A stretch of 64,000 bases of DNA from Acanthosepion lycidas (taxonomy: Eukaryota > Mollusca > Cephalopoda > Sepiida > Sepiidae), in NCBI GenBank assembly GCA_963932145.1, contig OZ010616.1:54275037-54339036 (forward strand), read 5' to 3'. The position numbers were made by a program, and so were the translations under genes. Numbering within the stretch: position 1 is the stretch's first letter; each line of letters begins with the position of its first letter. This document shows positions 1 through 10,959 of this stretch, piece after piece. The notes under the pieces are model-generated. The model had not been told where the DNA came from, made no database searches, and saw nothing but the letters and a program-made list of their open reading frames with translations.

Positions 1-594
1 ATTTATGGAAATTAACCATGAAAAAGAACACTTACTCCAATACCTAGTTTCTACTGTCTCCTTGAAAGAAGTCCATTAGGTCATCTATACATTTGCTCAC
101 AATGGCTAGCAGCAAAATACAGTACTACATTAAGTTTATGTGTATAATTTAAGTTCACTTTTTGAACAATGCACACATGCACACACACACACACTTACAT
201 AGAAAATCTAATGATCAAGCATTTGGATGTTTAAAGTTGGACGTGGTTTCTTATAAACAGTTATTGTGATTATGCAAAACTGTGTGAGACAGAGATATAT
301 GAAAGAGAAAATGTTTGGAAATGACTCTTTGAACAAATAATTGTGAATGCATATTTATGCTTGTTTAGAATATTGGAGAAGGAAAAATGCAGCCAAGAAC
401 AATACAAGTTGAATAAGAATGTACAAGAATATCACATTGTTTGCAAAAAGAATTTCTTTGAATGGAATCTTTGTATGAATTCTGGTTTGTGTGAATGAAG
501 CCATCATGGCCTATGATTGAATATTATGGGATGCTATGCTATGTTGCTACTACAAGTCTTAAGAAACAAAAAATCTACAAATGATGAATGTCCA
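1..594. other. Unassigned AT-rich DNA
   Basis: No coding region or known repeat is recognised. A short (AC)n microsatellite lies at about 176-195. Confidence 0.5.
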
Positions 595-1020
595 AGTAAA
601 ATTTTCCCACTGCTGTAAGGTTGCCTCCCTTTGCTGTTTCTATAAACACTTTCATGGTAATTGTTCAGAAAAGCTCTTTGCTATGGTGTCTAGGCTCTTA
701 GAATTTAAGCGTAATGCTAGACTGGTGACAAGGTCTCACTAATATACAGTTGAGCTAGCTAGATACAACTGTAAATCCTATGTTGACAGTTTCTTTTCTC
801 AAACTTCTTGCTTGTGGAACCCACTTCTGGCTCTATGCTTTCCAGTCAACTTTAATCTGCAAAAATTTAAATGCAATATCAATAACTATCTACTGCCCTC
901 CTGATTACTCTTCTTTTGTACTCATTCCATAGCAATGTTCTGGTTTCTAACTCTTCCACACTCAGTAACCACTTGTGTCTTGGTGGCTTTACTGCCTTGC
1001 TTGGGGTGACCTTGATTTTT
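595..1020 (+). mobile_element. LINE-B 3' fragment (C-terminal ORF plus 3' UTR)
   Basis: The plus strand translates, with stops, to a C-terminal segment resembling SLCCFYKHFHGNCSEKLF, followed by a WNPL segment and FKCNINNYLL. The same segments recur at 21.4, 50.9 and 56.1 kb. After the stop comes the family's 3' UTR, with the CTTGTGTCTTGGTGGCTTTA block and a GCTTGGGGTGA end before a T/A-rich stretch. This order, a conserved protein end then a fixed 3' UTR, is that of a 5'-truncated non-LTR retrotransposon. The clade (CR1-like?) is not established. The copy is dead. Confidence 0.7.
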
Positions 1021-1564
1021 TTTTTAAAAAAAGTGCACAAACTTGTGAGAAAAAAACAAAACTTTTTTTAGTACTTTAAGAGGGGAGCAAATGTTTAAAT
1101 GTAAATGTTTTGAAGAAGCGTTTCAATGTGGGTGACCACAGAAACAACTTTTATTTATTTCTTCTTTCTGTAAGAGATATTGCAGGATTAAACAATGTAG
1201 ACAGAGTATCTGTAATAGTAAAGAAAAAGTGTGTATTTATATTATAAATGTGTGCACATATGTATGTGTAATTGTATACATGTGGTGACAGTAGATAATT
1301 CAGTACATGTTTTTGCCAGATGGTGTGAAGCCCCTTACTATCTATGAACATAAAGTAATGAAGAACCTTTGACCTTTGCTTGTAAAAAGAAAAAAAAATA
1401 CACCCCAACCATGATCTTTCTTTACAGGAAGGATAGAGAATTATCATTTGTGAAATGAAAGAGAAGCCAAATAACCTGAAACAGTTGAGTTAAAAAAAAC
1501 AAAAAAAAAAAACAAGAAAAGATTGTAATTAAATTTCATTGTACATTGTATAGTATTAAAAAAA

Positions 1565-1566
<2 letters not shown>
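1021..1566. other. Unassigned AT-rich DNA
   Basis: Homopolymer-rich sequence. The open frame on the minus strand at 1151-1447 resembles nothing I recognise and is probably chance. Confidence 0.45.

Positions 1567-1626
<60 letters not shown>
1567..1626. repeat. (TA)n microsatellite
   Basis: About 30 uninterrupted TA dinucleotides follow an A-rich stretch. Confidence 0.97.
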
Positions 1627-1632
<6 letters not shown>

Positions 1633-1914
1633 TGCCTAGATATCAGTAGTGTTTATTTTTTTAAAAAAGCTTACCTGGAAAAATAGAGAAAAAAATTTGA
1701 GATGTTAACTATAAAAATAACACAAGTTTTGGGAATTAAAAAACAAATAAAATTACATTGTTTTTTTGTATTTTTTTAAAGTAGTATAACTGTTATAAAA
1801 ATAAACAATATACTTCTTAGTAAATAAATATTTTAATATCCTTTCATTGAGCTTTATGAGTGTCGTGATAGGTTAATCTAGCATATTCACTTCATATTAT
1901 AAAACTATTAAAGT

Positions 1915-2304
1915 AGTGATCCTCAAGCCTATTTTGTCCAATATCCCCTTTTCACCATAAGTTAAGATGACATCCCCTACCCTTTACAAGATGGTCCAAG
2001 TCAAAAGGTGCATTTCAAATAATAATGCATATATTATTGAAAATTTCCATTCTTTTCCCTATTAGTATGTATACATTTACAAGGATTATTTTTATAGTGG
2101 CAAAAAACACAAGAGCTAATGCAAAGAAAACCCAGTGTGACCTCTCAGCTGTGTGGACCAATGCACATTGCAAGTTATGCTGCCTTGGGGAGTTTGGAAG
2201 ATAACATTTTGAGTTTAACAAACTGTGGCCCAGATTCCCCACCCACTGAAACCCTGAAACTCCACTCTAGGGGGAAATTCCCCACTGGTTTAGAATCCCT
2301 GCTG
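1915..2304. mobile_element. hAT-type MITE (about 390 bp)
   Basis: The left end reads AGTGATCCTCAAGCC. The right end, reverse-complemented, reads CAGCAGGGATTCTAAACC. Both resemble the hAT terminal consensus CAGTGGTTCTCAAAC. The hexamer TAAAGT sits immediately outside both ends (1909-1914 and 2305-2310), consistent with an eroded target-site duplication. The interior has no transposase and includes the GGGGGAAATTCCCCACTGG stretch near the right end. This is a non-autonomous, mutated copy. Confidence 0.6.
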
Positions 2305-2362
2305 TAAAGTATAAAAACTATCTAAAATACAAAGACCAACATAGCAATTTAATCTTTACATA

Positions 2363-2940
2363 CACTGGTGTGCAAAAGTTTTGAACCAACATCATAAAAT
2401 GATTATATATCTTTATTTTATTAAGTTAAAATTGTTTACCAGCATGCTTTTATCAGTAGTTTCTGTGGATCTTGAGGATTCAAAAATACATTGTTGCATT
2501 CTTGTAAATGCTGTGTAACAGAAGATACATTGCAGTTTGAGGCTAAAGAAACATCATGAAAATCTATTGGGCCAACGAAAGCTCTAAGATGATAAAGTCA
2601 AGAAAATATACAGATTTTTAAATAGGAATTGTCCTAACATATTAACATAAGTGTAATGTGCATTGACAAGTTACTGTAGTTGTACATAAGCTTGCTCTTT
2701 TTGCACTAAAATCATGACTAAAATTGCTGCTGAAACAAAGATATAAAGTTTTCACTTTGAAGAGGAAGATGACTAAATGAGAGATGGACAGGTGGCTGGG
2801 AATTTCCAGAAACAGTGTTAAAAGCCCTTCAAAAGATGTTTGCTACTGCTGAAAATGTTTTTAAGTGCAAAAAAACTGGAGGACCACAAGAGAGGAAAGA
2901 AGAAAAATTGTGAGTATAGAAAGGTGTTATGATAGGTATT
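2363..2940 (+). mobile_element. Decayed Tc1/mariner-type transposon, 5' part
   Basis: A TA dinucleotide at 2361-2362 is followed by CACTGGTGTGCAAAAGTTTT, a typical Tc1/mariner terminus. At about 2700-2900 the plus strand encodes, across frameshifts, an N-terminal transposase-like segment (AAETK, KVFTLK, then WLGISRNSV). That matches the first helix-turn-helix of Tc1/pogo-type transposases. No catalytic DDE domain or right terminal repeat was found. The element probably ends where the retroelement remnant begins. Confidence 0.5.
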
Positions 2941-3290
2941 CTCTCTGACAGATGTAGTATCATGAAGAGATAACTCTCCCATAGGTATGGAGATGCTGCC
3001 TTTTATACAGTACCTAATTTACATATCACTACACCTCCCTGAACCTAATAGGCTTTATACTTTTATTGATCTATGAACAACCCTGGGAGACATAATCCAT
3101 CCTTCAGAATGAGTCTCTTTATTTCTTTTTATAGGATATCTAGGTCTTAATTGATTCTCTTCATTTGAATCATCATGATATCTCTAGTCATTCTCATCCC
3201 CCAGATTATTCCTCACTACTACTGAATACACTCATTCTCATCTCCCTCTCCTGTTCTTCTTCACTTTCATATTTCTGGTGGTCTTCCTGA
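2941..3290 (-). mobile_element. Possible LTR or 3' end of the Gypsy remnant
   Basis: It lies downstream of the minus-strand integrase remnant. On the minus strand a TATAAAAGG box at about 2999-3007 sits in a region that could be an LTR, possibly starting TGTCTCCCAGGG near 3092. No second LTR is present in the window, so the boundaries are uncertain. Confidence 0.3.
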
Positions 3291-4260
3291 TCACTCTCAA
3301 TACTGGATTCATTCATTCTTTCTTACATCATCTGTTCTTCTGCTTCCTCTTCCTTTTCCATAACTTCATGCTCTCTCGTGTTTCTAAATTGATCTTCAGG
3401 AGCCAGTATGCTCTGTCCATTCTTTGTTAACACAACTGTTAAATCCCTTTTGCACCACAGAAATCACATTTTCAGGACTCAAATCCTTGTCTTTTCTGTA
3501 CCACACACTTTCATTCATTGGAAATAACATGGCAATCTTATTTCTAATTTGTTCTTATCTGTCTTCCCATCAATGCAGATGGACTTTTTTTTCTACTTGC
3601 ATGCGGAATAGCTCTATAACTTAGGAATAGTCTGGGTAAATAAATATATGTCAGACTCCACTAGAAAGAATGCTTCTAATCCCATTTTTACTATTTGAAC
3701 CATTCTCACTGCAATTCCATTTGTGTGTGGTAAAGTGTTTTTTTTGTATAGAATGCAGCCAATATGTTTTAATATAAACTTTCTTGACAAAACTCAGGTG
3801 CATTGTTGGAGACCAAGTTTTGAAACTCTATTTCTCAAAAACACTATCCTCAACACCTGCTTCACAGTAGCGGCTTTTCTATCCACAATTGTAATAACTT
3901 CAGGCAAACCTGAATATGAGTTGACTAATACCAGAAATAGTCCTATACCTTTAATGTAGTCATGATTCATATGTATTCATATCCATGGATCCATTTCCCT
4001 TGGATAAGAGTGAATTTTAGTTTACCTAAATTTCTTTATTTCTGCACACTTTGGCCATTTTTTGACATACCCTTCCATGTCTCTCAAATAGCTTGTCCAC
4101 CACACTTGCAAAATTTTAACCTTATTTGCTTAGCAAATATACCCCCCTCCATGTATATCATTGTGCATGGCTTTAATTACTATTTTTCTCAAAAACTATG
4201 GAGTTACTATGATATCTTCATTATATATAATTCCTTTTTTTCTATTGTTAATTTGTTTCT
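3291..4260 (-). pseudogene. pol: Ty3/Gypsy integrase remnant
   Basis: Read on the minus strand with several stops and frameshifts, this gives the order expected of a retroelement integrase. A zinc-binding end reads ...MHNDIHGG...WWTSYL...YVKKWPKCA. The core follows with DPWIXIHMNH...LVNSYSGLPEVI. Next come PHTNGIAVRMVQIVKMGLEAF around the last catalytic region, then an acidic C-terminal tail rich in E. The core HMDH/LVDSYSGWPEV pattern is typical of K02A2.6-type Ty3/Gypsy integrases. At least one catalytic position is degraded, and the final glutamate appears within an AVRMVQ segment where the usual E is lost. The neighbouring LINE-A copy abuts its 5' side. It is old and inactive, and it is a different copy from the one at 59-62 kb. 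Confidence 0.65.
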
Positions 4261-4329
4261 TGATTCTTTATAAGGCCTCTCAGTCATGTATTTCTCAATG
4301 CATTTATACTATTCATAATTCTATTTAAC

Positions 4330-5095
4330 TTTGAAATAGAACATTGAAATTGTCAAAAGAACATCTAACATGTGACTTGAAGCAAGAGAAACAAAGAAAA
4401 GAGTACTGAACTGTTTTGTAATATCAGTCCTTTTACATGGCAGTGAATATGAAGATACTTGAAGCAAAAGAAAATTGGATCTGCAGAATGATGCTGAGGA
4501 TACCATGGACTAAACATATGAGCAATGAACAAAGTTTTAGAGAAAATGGAAACAAAGAGGACACATACCTAACATCAGGAAGAGAAAGTGAAAATTTCTA
4601 GGACACTTAATGAGGAAAGAGAGTTTGGAAAATTTGATATTTACAGAACATAGTGAAGGCAAGATGGATGGTATAAAACAGTGCATAACCTACCTAACAA
4701 ACATTGGTAAATGGCTGGTGGAACAAGGATTAGGAGAGATAATAAAAGTATATGATTTACTAAGAACTACAAAAAACAGGAAATTGTGGAGTGCCATAAT
4801 CACATAGAAGAAGCTTGTGTAAACGTTTTGCAGAAAAGGGATTAGGGGAGATAGCAAAAAGACAAAGCTTACTAAGAACTACAAAGGACAGAAAATTGTG
4901 AAGGGGCATGATCGCTAATGTTCTGAAGAGACACAGCATATAGAAGAAGCAGCTTGAGCAAATGGTTGGCATAACATAGATTAGGAGAGATATCAAAAAG
5001 AAAAACCTTACCATGCTACAAAAGAAAGGAAGTTGTAAAGGGTTATGATCACCCAAGTCCTAATTGGAAATGCCACTTAGAAGAAGAAGAAGAAG
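4330..5095 (+). mobile_element. LINE-A 3' end with tandemly repeated terminus
   Basis: The plus-strand translation contains SFYMAVN, then MLRIPWTKHMSNEQ, then a KGLGEIAKRQSLLRTTKD block followed by an MIANVLKRH-type ending. This is the C-terminal tail of an APE-type LINE also seen at 14, 22.7, 42.5, 43-44.7 and 62.9 kb. The terminal block (SLLRTTK...RKLW...) occurs about three times in a row at about 4690-4810, 4810-4940 and 4950-5085. The copy ends in a (GAA)n-like tract. Multiple stops show it is dead. Confidence 0.75.
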
Positions 5096-6590
5096 AAATA
5101 TCAAAATTTGAAAAGAAAGGTAGTCTGTTATCATTTTTTTCTTTGAGATGAATGATGGTTGAATATAGAGAATAAAACTCTAAGAAGCAAATAAAATGTA
5201 AATAGCACAAAATGGAATTAAAGTTTTCTGATTTGTTTATTTATTCTCACAATAAAGTGTACTATTTCTTTTGAGCTTGATATTAATCATTGATGTGACA
5301 ATGAACGCATCTTAAAGTTTATAGGATTAACAATGATTCAAATATTCATAACTTAAATGTATTGGATGTTATGAAATTAAATATTACGATTGTTTCACAA
5401 ATTCTTCATTTTAATATTCTCTTGATAAAAACAATAAAGTTGAAAATATAATAACAAAAAAAAGATGCTTCTTCACAATAAATGAAAGCAATAGATAGTA
5501 TTTTTATCTTTGTCATTTCAGTTAATGAACTCTTTGACTTCACAATTATTGACTGATGTTCTATCATTATTCCATTAATTATTTAAATTTAGAATCCTTT
5601 GTAAGAGGGTATAATGGTGACATGCATGAAAAATGAAACCAGTAAACCTAGTTCAAATTTCAGCTGAGATGGCTTGTATTCAATTCATATTAATCCTCTT
5701 AGAAAAGTTTGAGTACTGTTTTTTTTCATCAGACATCCAATTGAAAAAAAAAAAAGACAAAAAATAAAACCTTGCTACCAGCATGTCAAAATGGTTTATA
5801 AAGATGACAATAGGTCAATAAGCACAAACTAGTTTCAAATAGTCAAACTAGTTTCAAATAATCTTGACAGAAATTTTAACAAATAACAGAAACCAAATAA
5901 TTTGAAGACTTTCAACAATGGCATCAACTAAAATTGGTAGTACATTCAAAAAGAAAATAATGACAATGATTAATGATATTTAAACCAATGTTTCACAGCC
6001 TCTCCTCAGGTGCATATACATTTACAAATTCTTCAAGCAAATTCTTTATAACTTTAATCATAGAAAGTTGGTGTAATGTAAATGGCAAACTGTGTTGTAT
6101 ATAGCAAATATCAAACATGTATTCACTCTTATACAATAGAAAAAAATGCGTTCAAGAATATCATACTCAACATTGTAAACAGAATTGTGCAGGCTAATGA
6201 ACAACTACTCAGGATTAGATCAACTAAGATTAGATCAGTTTTAAAGTTTATCAGAGATCAGTTCTGACATGAATGAAGTAAACTGCTACAGCTTCTGGTT
6301 CTGGAATGGAAAATACTAATAATTCTGATTCAACCAATGACACAATATAAGGTTATTATCTAACTCAGATTAAAGATACAACCTATGGTAGAATCCTACA
6401 AGTGCCACTGAAGACAAGTATATGAAAGTACATAAATATACAATAGGCTGAGATAAATAGACCAAAGAGAACCAATGTTGAAATAAATATAACAATACTC
6501 AAGATCCCTTTATTTGTTGACAGAGTACAAAATTTGAAAAAGGGCACAATCCATGTCAGATTGGAGTATCACAATGTATAACAGTGTCTT
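5096..6590. other. Unassigned AT-rich DNA
   Basis: No gene or known repeat is recognised. A short direct repeat, CAAACTAGTTTCAAATA, occurs twice around 5828-5860. The 61-codon frame at 6082-6267 looks like chance. Confidence 0.45.
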
Positions 6591-7000
6591 CCCCTTCCAA
6601 ATAAAATGGATTTGAGGAGTGTATAACCACCTATTAATTGCTGTTGTTCCCAGGTCCCACATAGCCTGTGGTGGTAACATCTGTTAGAGTCCCAGCTATG
6701 GGCAAATAGTAAACCCCCAAGCAAGAACAAAACACTATGAAAGCATAAAAATACCTTTCTATATATATAAAAAAAATACCAACAATACCTAATTATAGTA
6801 TATATTTAGTTGAAGCTATAAAATTGTGTTCAAAATATTTAGATTTTAGTATTAAATAATCCATAGAGGTTGATATGCCACAAAACAAAATCAGCCAATT
6901 GACCAAATGAAATGACATAGATTTGTCCTTCCAGATTCCAAAATGTCACCATAGTCAATTTTTCAGTAAGGGGACTTCATGATGTTATCAGTGTGGGAAG
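6591..7000 (+). repeat. R3 retroposon copy
   Basis: This stretch is alignable by eye to 63595-63905 (same strand) and to the reverse complement of 43900-44030. Shared landmarks are a TTCCCAGGTC block, GGTGGTA(A/G)CA(T/C)CTGTTAG, GTCCCAGCTATG, a run like ATTAAATAA, and CAGAGGTTGATATGC (here with ATAGAGG). The copy at 43.7 kb has target-site duplications, so the family is a retroposon. Confidence 0.6.
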
Positions 7001-7224
7001 GTGATCCGACTGAGAAATGAGCAGTCAGCTATTTTACATATGTCTCTATAGCTTGGTGATAACTGAATTCATAAGCAGCTTCTACATAGAAAACTATCTT
7101 TTGGCATTAGCTGATAAAGTGGTTCAGAGATGGTGTAAAGGATTCATAAGCACTGTGTAAAATTATTATAGTAAAAGATTATCCCAACTTGGAAATGGTG
7201 GTGTGTGATATATGTAAGTATAGA

Positions 7225-7655
7225 AAAATGGTGTATAGTAAATCCTGTTCCTTCTAAGACAATGCAAATACCTGGGTTAAAACAAAGAGAGCAGCCATAA
7301 AAGGTGATCCAGACATGTCACATGTTACAATTTTCTGCCCAAACTGTGGGTGAGTCTATCTATCAAACACAGGCTTAAACATATATCAGCATAGCCATAC
7401 TGAAAGAGCATTAATCAACTATGAGGCATTCCTTGACACCAATCATCTGGCATGTGATCTGGCCCAACAAAGCACCTGAATGTGAATTTGGGTCTCAGGC
7501 CCTGATGAAGGACACAAAGAAATGACACAGCCAGAAGATCTTGTTTGTTATTGTTTGTGGAAAAGTATGTAAGTCAATTGCTGGTTTCAAGAGTCACTAT
7601 TAGTCATATGAATAACACTAACAAATTATTTAAAAAAAAAAAAAAAAAAAAAAAT
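7225..7655 (+). mobile_element. LINE zinc-finger tail ending in poly-A
   Basis: From 7312 one frame reads a C2H2-like finger, CPNCG-stop-VYLSNTGLN followed by a histidine-rich HSH, then ERALINYEAFLDTNHLACDL. Fingers of this kind (CxxC, GL, H) close the C-termini of several LINE families, including the one at 47.6-49.2 kb. The in-frame TGA would correspond to a lost arginine codon. A 23-base poly-A tract ends the unit near 7653. Confidence 0.5.
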
Positions 7656-7839
7656 CAATGATGGTCATGTTCATTGAATGAGTAGACAGTCATCATGTAT
7701 GTATGCATGCCGTTGTATACACAGGGAGATATATGGTGTTTGTATATATCAATATTATAGAAATAAAGACATTTTTAAACAAGTGTTTTTTATGGTTTAC
7801 ATCTAGGTAACCGAGAAAATTCTGCGGATGTATCTCTTC

Positions 7840-8275
7840 ATTTGTTTATATATTCAAAATAGGTTTTACATGTAAATTCATTCACTAGACAAAAGGAATA
7901 CTTATCTTAGCTGACATGTTTCATCCTCCAGTCGACTTTATCAAGGTAAATGTAATGATTTTATTTTGTGACAAGTATTCATAGACAAGAGCAAAAATGT
8001 TACTGGTTTTTCAAATTTATTTTTTTTCTGGTAGGAATGCAGATATATTGTCCTTTTCTGCTAATCTGATTAATATTCATGAGCACTCCTATATCAAAGA
8101 TTTTTGAAAAGCCAATAACATTTTTACTCCTGTCTATAAATACATGTCACAAAATAAAATCCTTACATTTACCCTAATAAAGTCCTTCAGAGGACAAAAT
8201 GCATTGGCTAAGTTTTCTTTTTGTCTTTTACATATTGTTATTTTACAGATATACTCTATTTGAAATTTTATACAC
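7840..8275. mobile_element. Foldback element with Penelope-like hammerhead relics
   Basis: Two arms, about 7885-7995 and 8120-8235, are inverted copies of each other. Shared blocks are ATAAAATC(A/C)TTACATTTACC and GCTAAG. Each arm carries a degenerate hammerhead-type core. In the right arm, plus strand, this is CTAATAA (8174-8180), stem II GTCC/GGAC, then AAAA (8196-8199). In the left arm, minus strand, it is TTGATAA (7938-7944), then GAAAC (7918-7922) and ACATGTC. Such cores are known from Penelope-like elements. Part of the right end recurs at 39110-39190. Confidence 0.5.
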
Positions 8276-8487
8276 ATACATACACACACTCATATATGTA
8301 TAGGTACTTGATTCAATAAATTCTTTGTAAATGTTTTTATACAATATTTATCCATTTAATTTATACATATATATAAACATATACTTAGGCAACAAGAATT
8401 CATTCAAACGTATTTTATTGAAACCGACCAACAATATTTATTATATAGTTTCTTATTACATTTTTCCAGTTTACATTTTGTTTAATT

Positions 8488-8760
8488 ATTTCACCCCCGA
8501 GCAAAGCAATAAAGCCACTAAGACGCAAGAAGTTATTGAATATGAAAGAATGTGAGAAAAAAATAATTAAGATAGAAACCAAAAAAAAAGAACAGAAGTT
8601 AAGGTGACAAAGATGATGATTGATTTTGCATTTAAATTTTTGAAGATCAAAGTTCCACATGCATGAAGTGCAAGAAAAAAGAAACTGAGCATAGAACTTA
8701 TTGTAAAAGTGTAATTTTATAATTTTTAGAATCTTTAGCTGCTTAATCATAAAATAATAT
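8488..8760 (-). mobile_element. LINE-B 3' fragment
   Basis: On the plus strand it opens with the family's reversed 3' end (TTTCACCCC then AGCCACTAAGACGCAAG). It continues through GATTTTGCATTTAAATTTTT to the 'AAGTTCCACATGC' and 'AAGAAACTG' blocks that represent the end of the LINE-B ORF. It is 5' truncated and decayed. Confidence 0.65.
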
Positions 8761-8884
8761 TTTATATAATCTTAGGTTTGATTTTTAATTCAAAAAAGGT
8801 AAAAGAAAATTTAGAAAGTGTTAAAAATTATGTACATTTAAAAAAGATACTTAAAAATCAAAATTTCTTTTCACAACTGATTAT

Positions 8885-9320
8885 GCAGAAAACTGTCTGG
8901 CATTCATTGACCAAGCAGCCATGGCTATTGAGATGGAATCAAAGTGTAGTATCTGTTCTTCTCATCTCTAATGGTAATGATAATATTAACATTTGGCATT
9001 CACTGAGTAGGCAGTACTACTGTCAGTTGAAATTTATAAAATCTTTCTCTTCAGGGAAATTGCTTTCTCAAGTTTAGTAGCTATTAATGGTCTTTCCAGT
9101 ATTATTGGAGGTTATCTTCCTAACCTTTTGTTTGAAGTTGTGTGGAACATCAACATCTTGATTATAATATTATTTTCTTTTTGAATGTGCTACCCATTTT
9201 AGTTGTTGCTGCTGCTGAAAGTTTTCAAATGATGTGGTTTCTGTTATTTGGTAAAATTTTTTATGCTTCTGTAGCACCAGTCCACAAGGTTCAAAGAAGG
9301 ATCGTCTCTAATGAAAAATA
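8885..9320 (-). mobile_element. LINE-D fragment
   Basis: It matches 56640-56960 by eye, including GGCATTCA(C/T)TGA, CTTTCTCTTCA, TATTTTCT and GATGTGGTTTCTGTTATTTG. The minus-strand reading of the other copy contains QVKWIGH, resembling the WLGH motif downstream of LINE reverse transcriptases. Both copies are heavily mutated. Confidence 0.45.
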
Positions 9321-10564
9321 AATATCTATGTTTGTGAGATTAATTTGAAAAAAAAAAACAAAAAAAAAACAACAAATTAGTGAATAAAAAAAAATTACTT
9401 TGTAAAATATTAAAGAATTAAATGTAAAAAAATTAATATTAAAAATGACAGATTTTTATATATTTATATATAATATAATAGATATATTTATAGACATGAT
9501 ATTTTGACCAAATACCCTTTTTCTCATTATCAGATAACCATTATTTTTGCTTGATAAGGAATATCTTGTATGAACTAATTATTGTTTTACTTTTGCCCTA
9601 ATGATAGATGCTGATTCTAGTCCAATTCTACAGAAAAGAAGATATCGATTTCACTACCTGATCCAGGGATTGAACAACAGTTCATTAGGTGACTGTAACA
9701 CATAAAAGATGGTTATATCTGCTATAACTAAGCTTAATTCCTATCAAGAATGAGTTGTAAAATAGTCTGAAGGGAAATCATTGCTGAAAACACTTAACAG
9801 TATATATTCATTTTATAACTTGTATATGTTAGATGATGATAATAATAATAATTACAATACACAAAGAAGAGTTAATCATGCAGACATTGTGATCAAAGAC
9901 CAGAAAAACAGGATGTGCTTTCTTACTAACATGACAGTTCTTGCAGTTTGTAATTTATCTTTGAAATGATGATCCTTTACTCCTTAACAGTAAGACAGGA
10001 GGAAATGTCATTTCTTGTTAAAAATCTGAGGGTCAACTGACAGACAAGAAATGCCAAAAATCAAGGATCAAGCTTACTCATCATAAGACTGATTTCTTAT
10101 GCAAAGATTTCCTCTTCCATAAATTACATAATCAATTAATGATTTGACTGAAAGTCAAGGAATAATCTATATACATAGTAAATATAGTTATTTATGAAGT
10201 TTAAAGTTTGAAATAAAATGAATATCTATCATCAAAATCAAATGCTTTAACATAAAAAATCTTTTTTATTCAAGGATTAACCATTCCATTAGTTTTGAAT
10301 AACTATTTGAAAAACTTTAGAACAAAACATTTGTGACATATTTCATTTAGAAATGAAAAAAAGGTAAAAAATATTTTTAAAAAGCACTAATTAATTTTAA
10401 ATACCTTAAAGGACTCTAACTCCATCCATTTCTATTTTTTTTATTTTTTTACTTTTTTATTTTCGTTTTCTATTCTTTTCTTTTTTGACGATTTTTTTTT
10501 TCCTTTGTTTTATCATATTTTATTAGTTTTATTTTATAAATGAAAAAAATATTTGAAGACAACT
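9321..10564. other. Unassigned AT-rich DNA
   Basis: It holds homopolymer-rich stretches, including T-rich sequence at 10430-10540. No gene is recognised. Confidence 0.45.
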
Positions 10565-10903
10565 GAGAAAAAATGTTGAGAATATCATAGACAGGATATG
10601 TGACAAATGAGGAATTTCAAAGAAGAATAGGAAATACAATGAAACAGTTGCTAGTGATCAGAAAGTGGCAGGTGAAAATTATAGGACACATGAGAAAAGT
10701 AAACTTGGCAAATTTAAAAATCACAAGGCTCATTTAAGGCAAGTGTACAAGAAATTGGTAAATACCCTAACTGACAAATTTGAGTAAATGGGTGAAGGAA
10801 GTACTTCTACAAAGTTAAGTATGACAAAGATAGGTCATAAAAGAGTAAGTACTGATGAGACTAACATAAGATAGGAAGTTGTGGGGAACCATAAATGGAA
10901 ATG

Positions 10904-10904
<1 letters not shown>
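10565..10904 (+). mobile_element. LINE-A 3' fragment
   Basis: The plus strand reads TNEEFQRRIGNTMKQLLVIRK, split by later stops, then KWQVKIIGHMRKVNLANL, and finally RKLWGTINGNGTE. This is the tail order of LINE-A (IRKRQ..FLGHIMR..LENL..RKLW). It runs directly into a (GA)n tract. Confidence 0.6.
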
Positions 10905-10906
<2 letters not shown>

Positions 10907-10944
<38 letters not shown>

Positions 10945-10952
10945 TAGATAGA
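10907..10952. repeat. (GA)n(GATA)n microsatellite
   Basis: About 16 GA units are followed by GATA repeats at the 3' end of the LINE-A fragment. Confidence 0.95.
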
Positions 10953-10959
10953 AAGACTT

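Noticed and set aside
2015-2307. Opposed frames of 62-75 codons
   Set aside because: They lie inside the hAT-type MITE and overlap on both strands. No coding signal.
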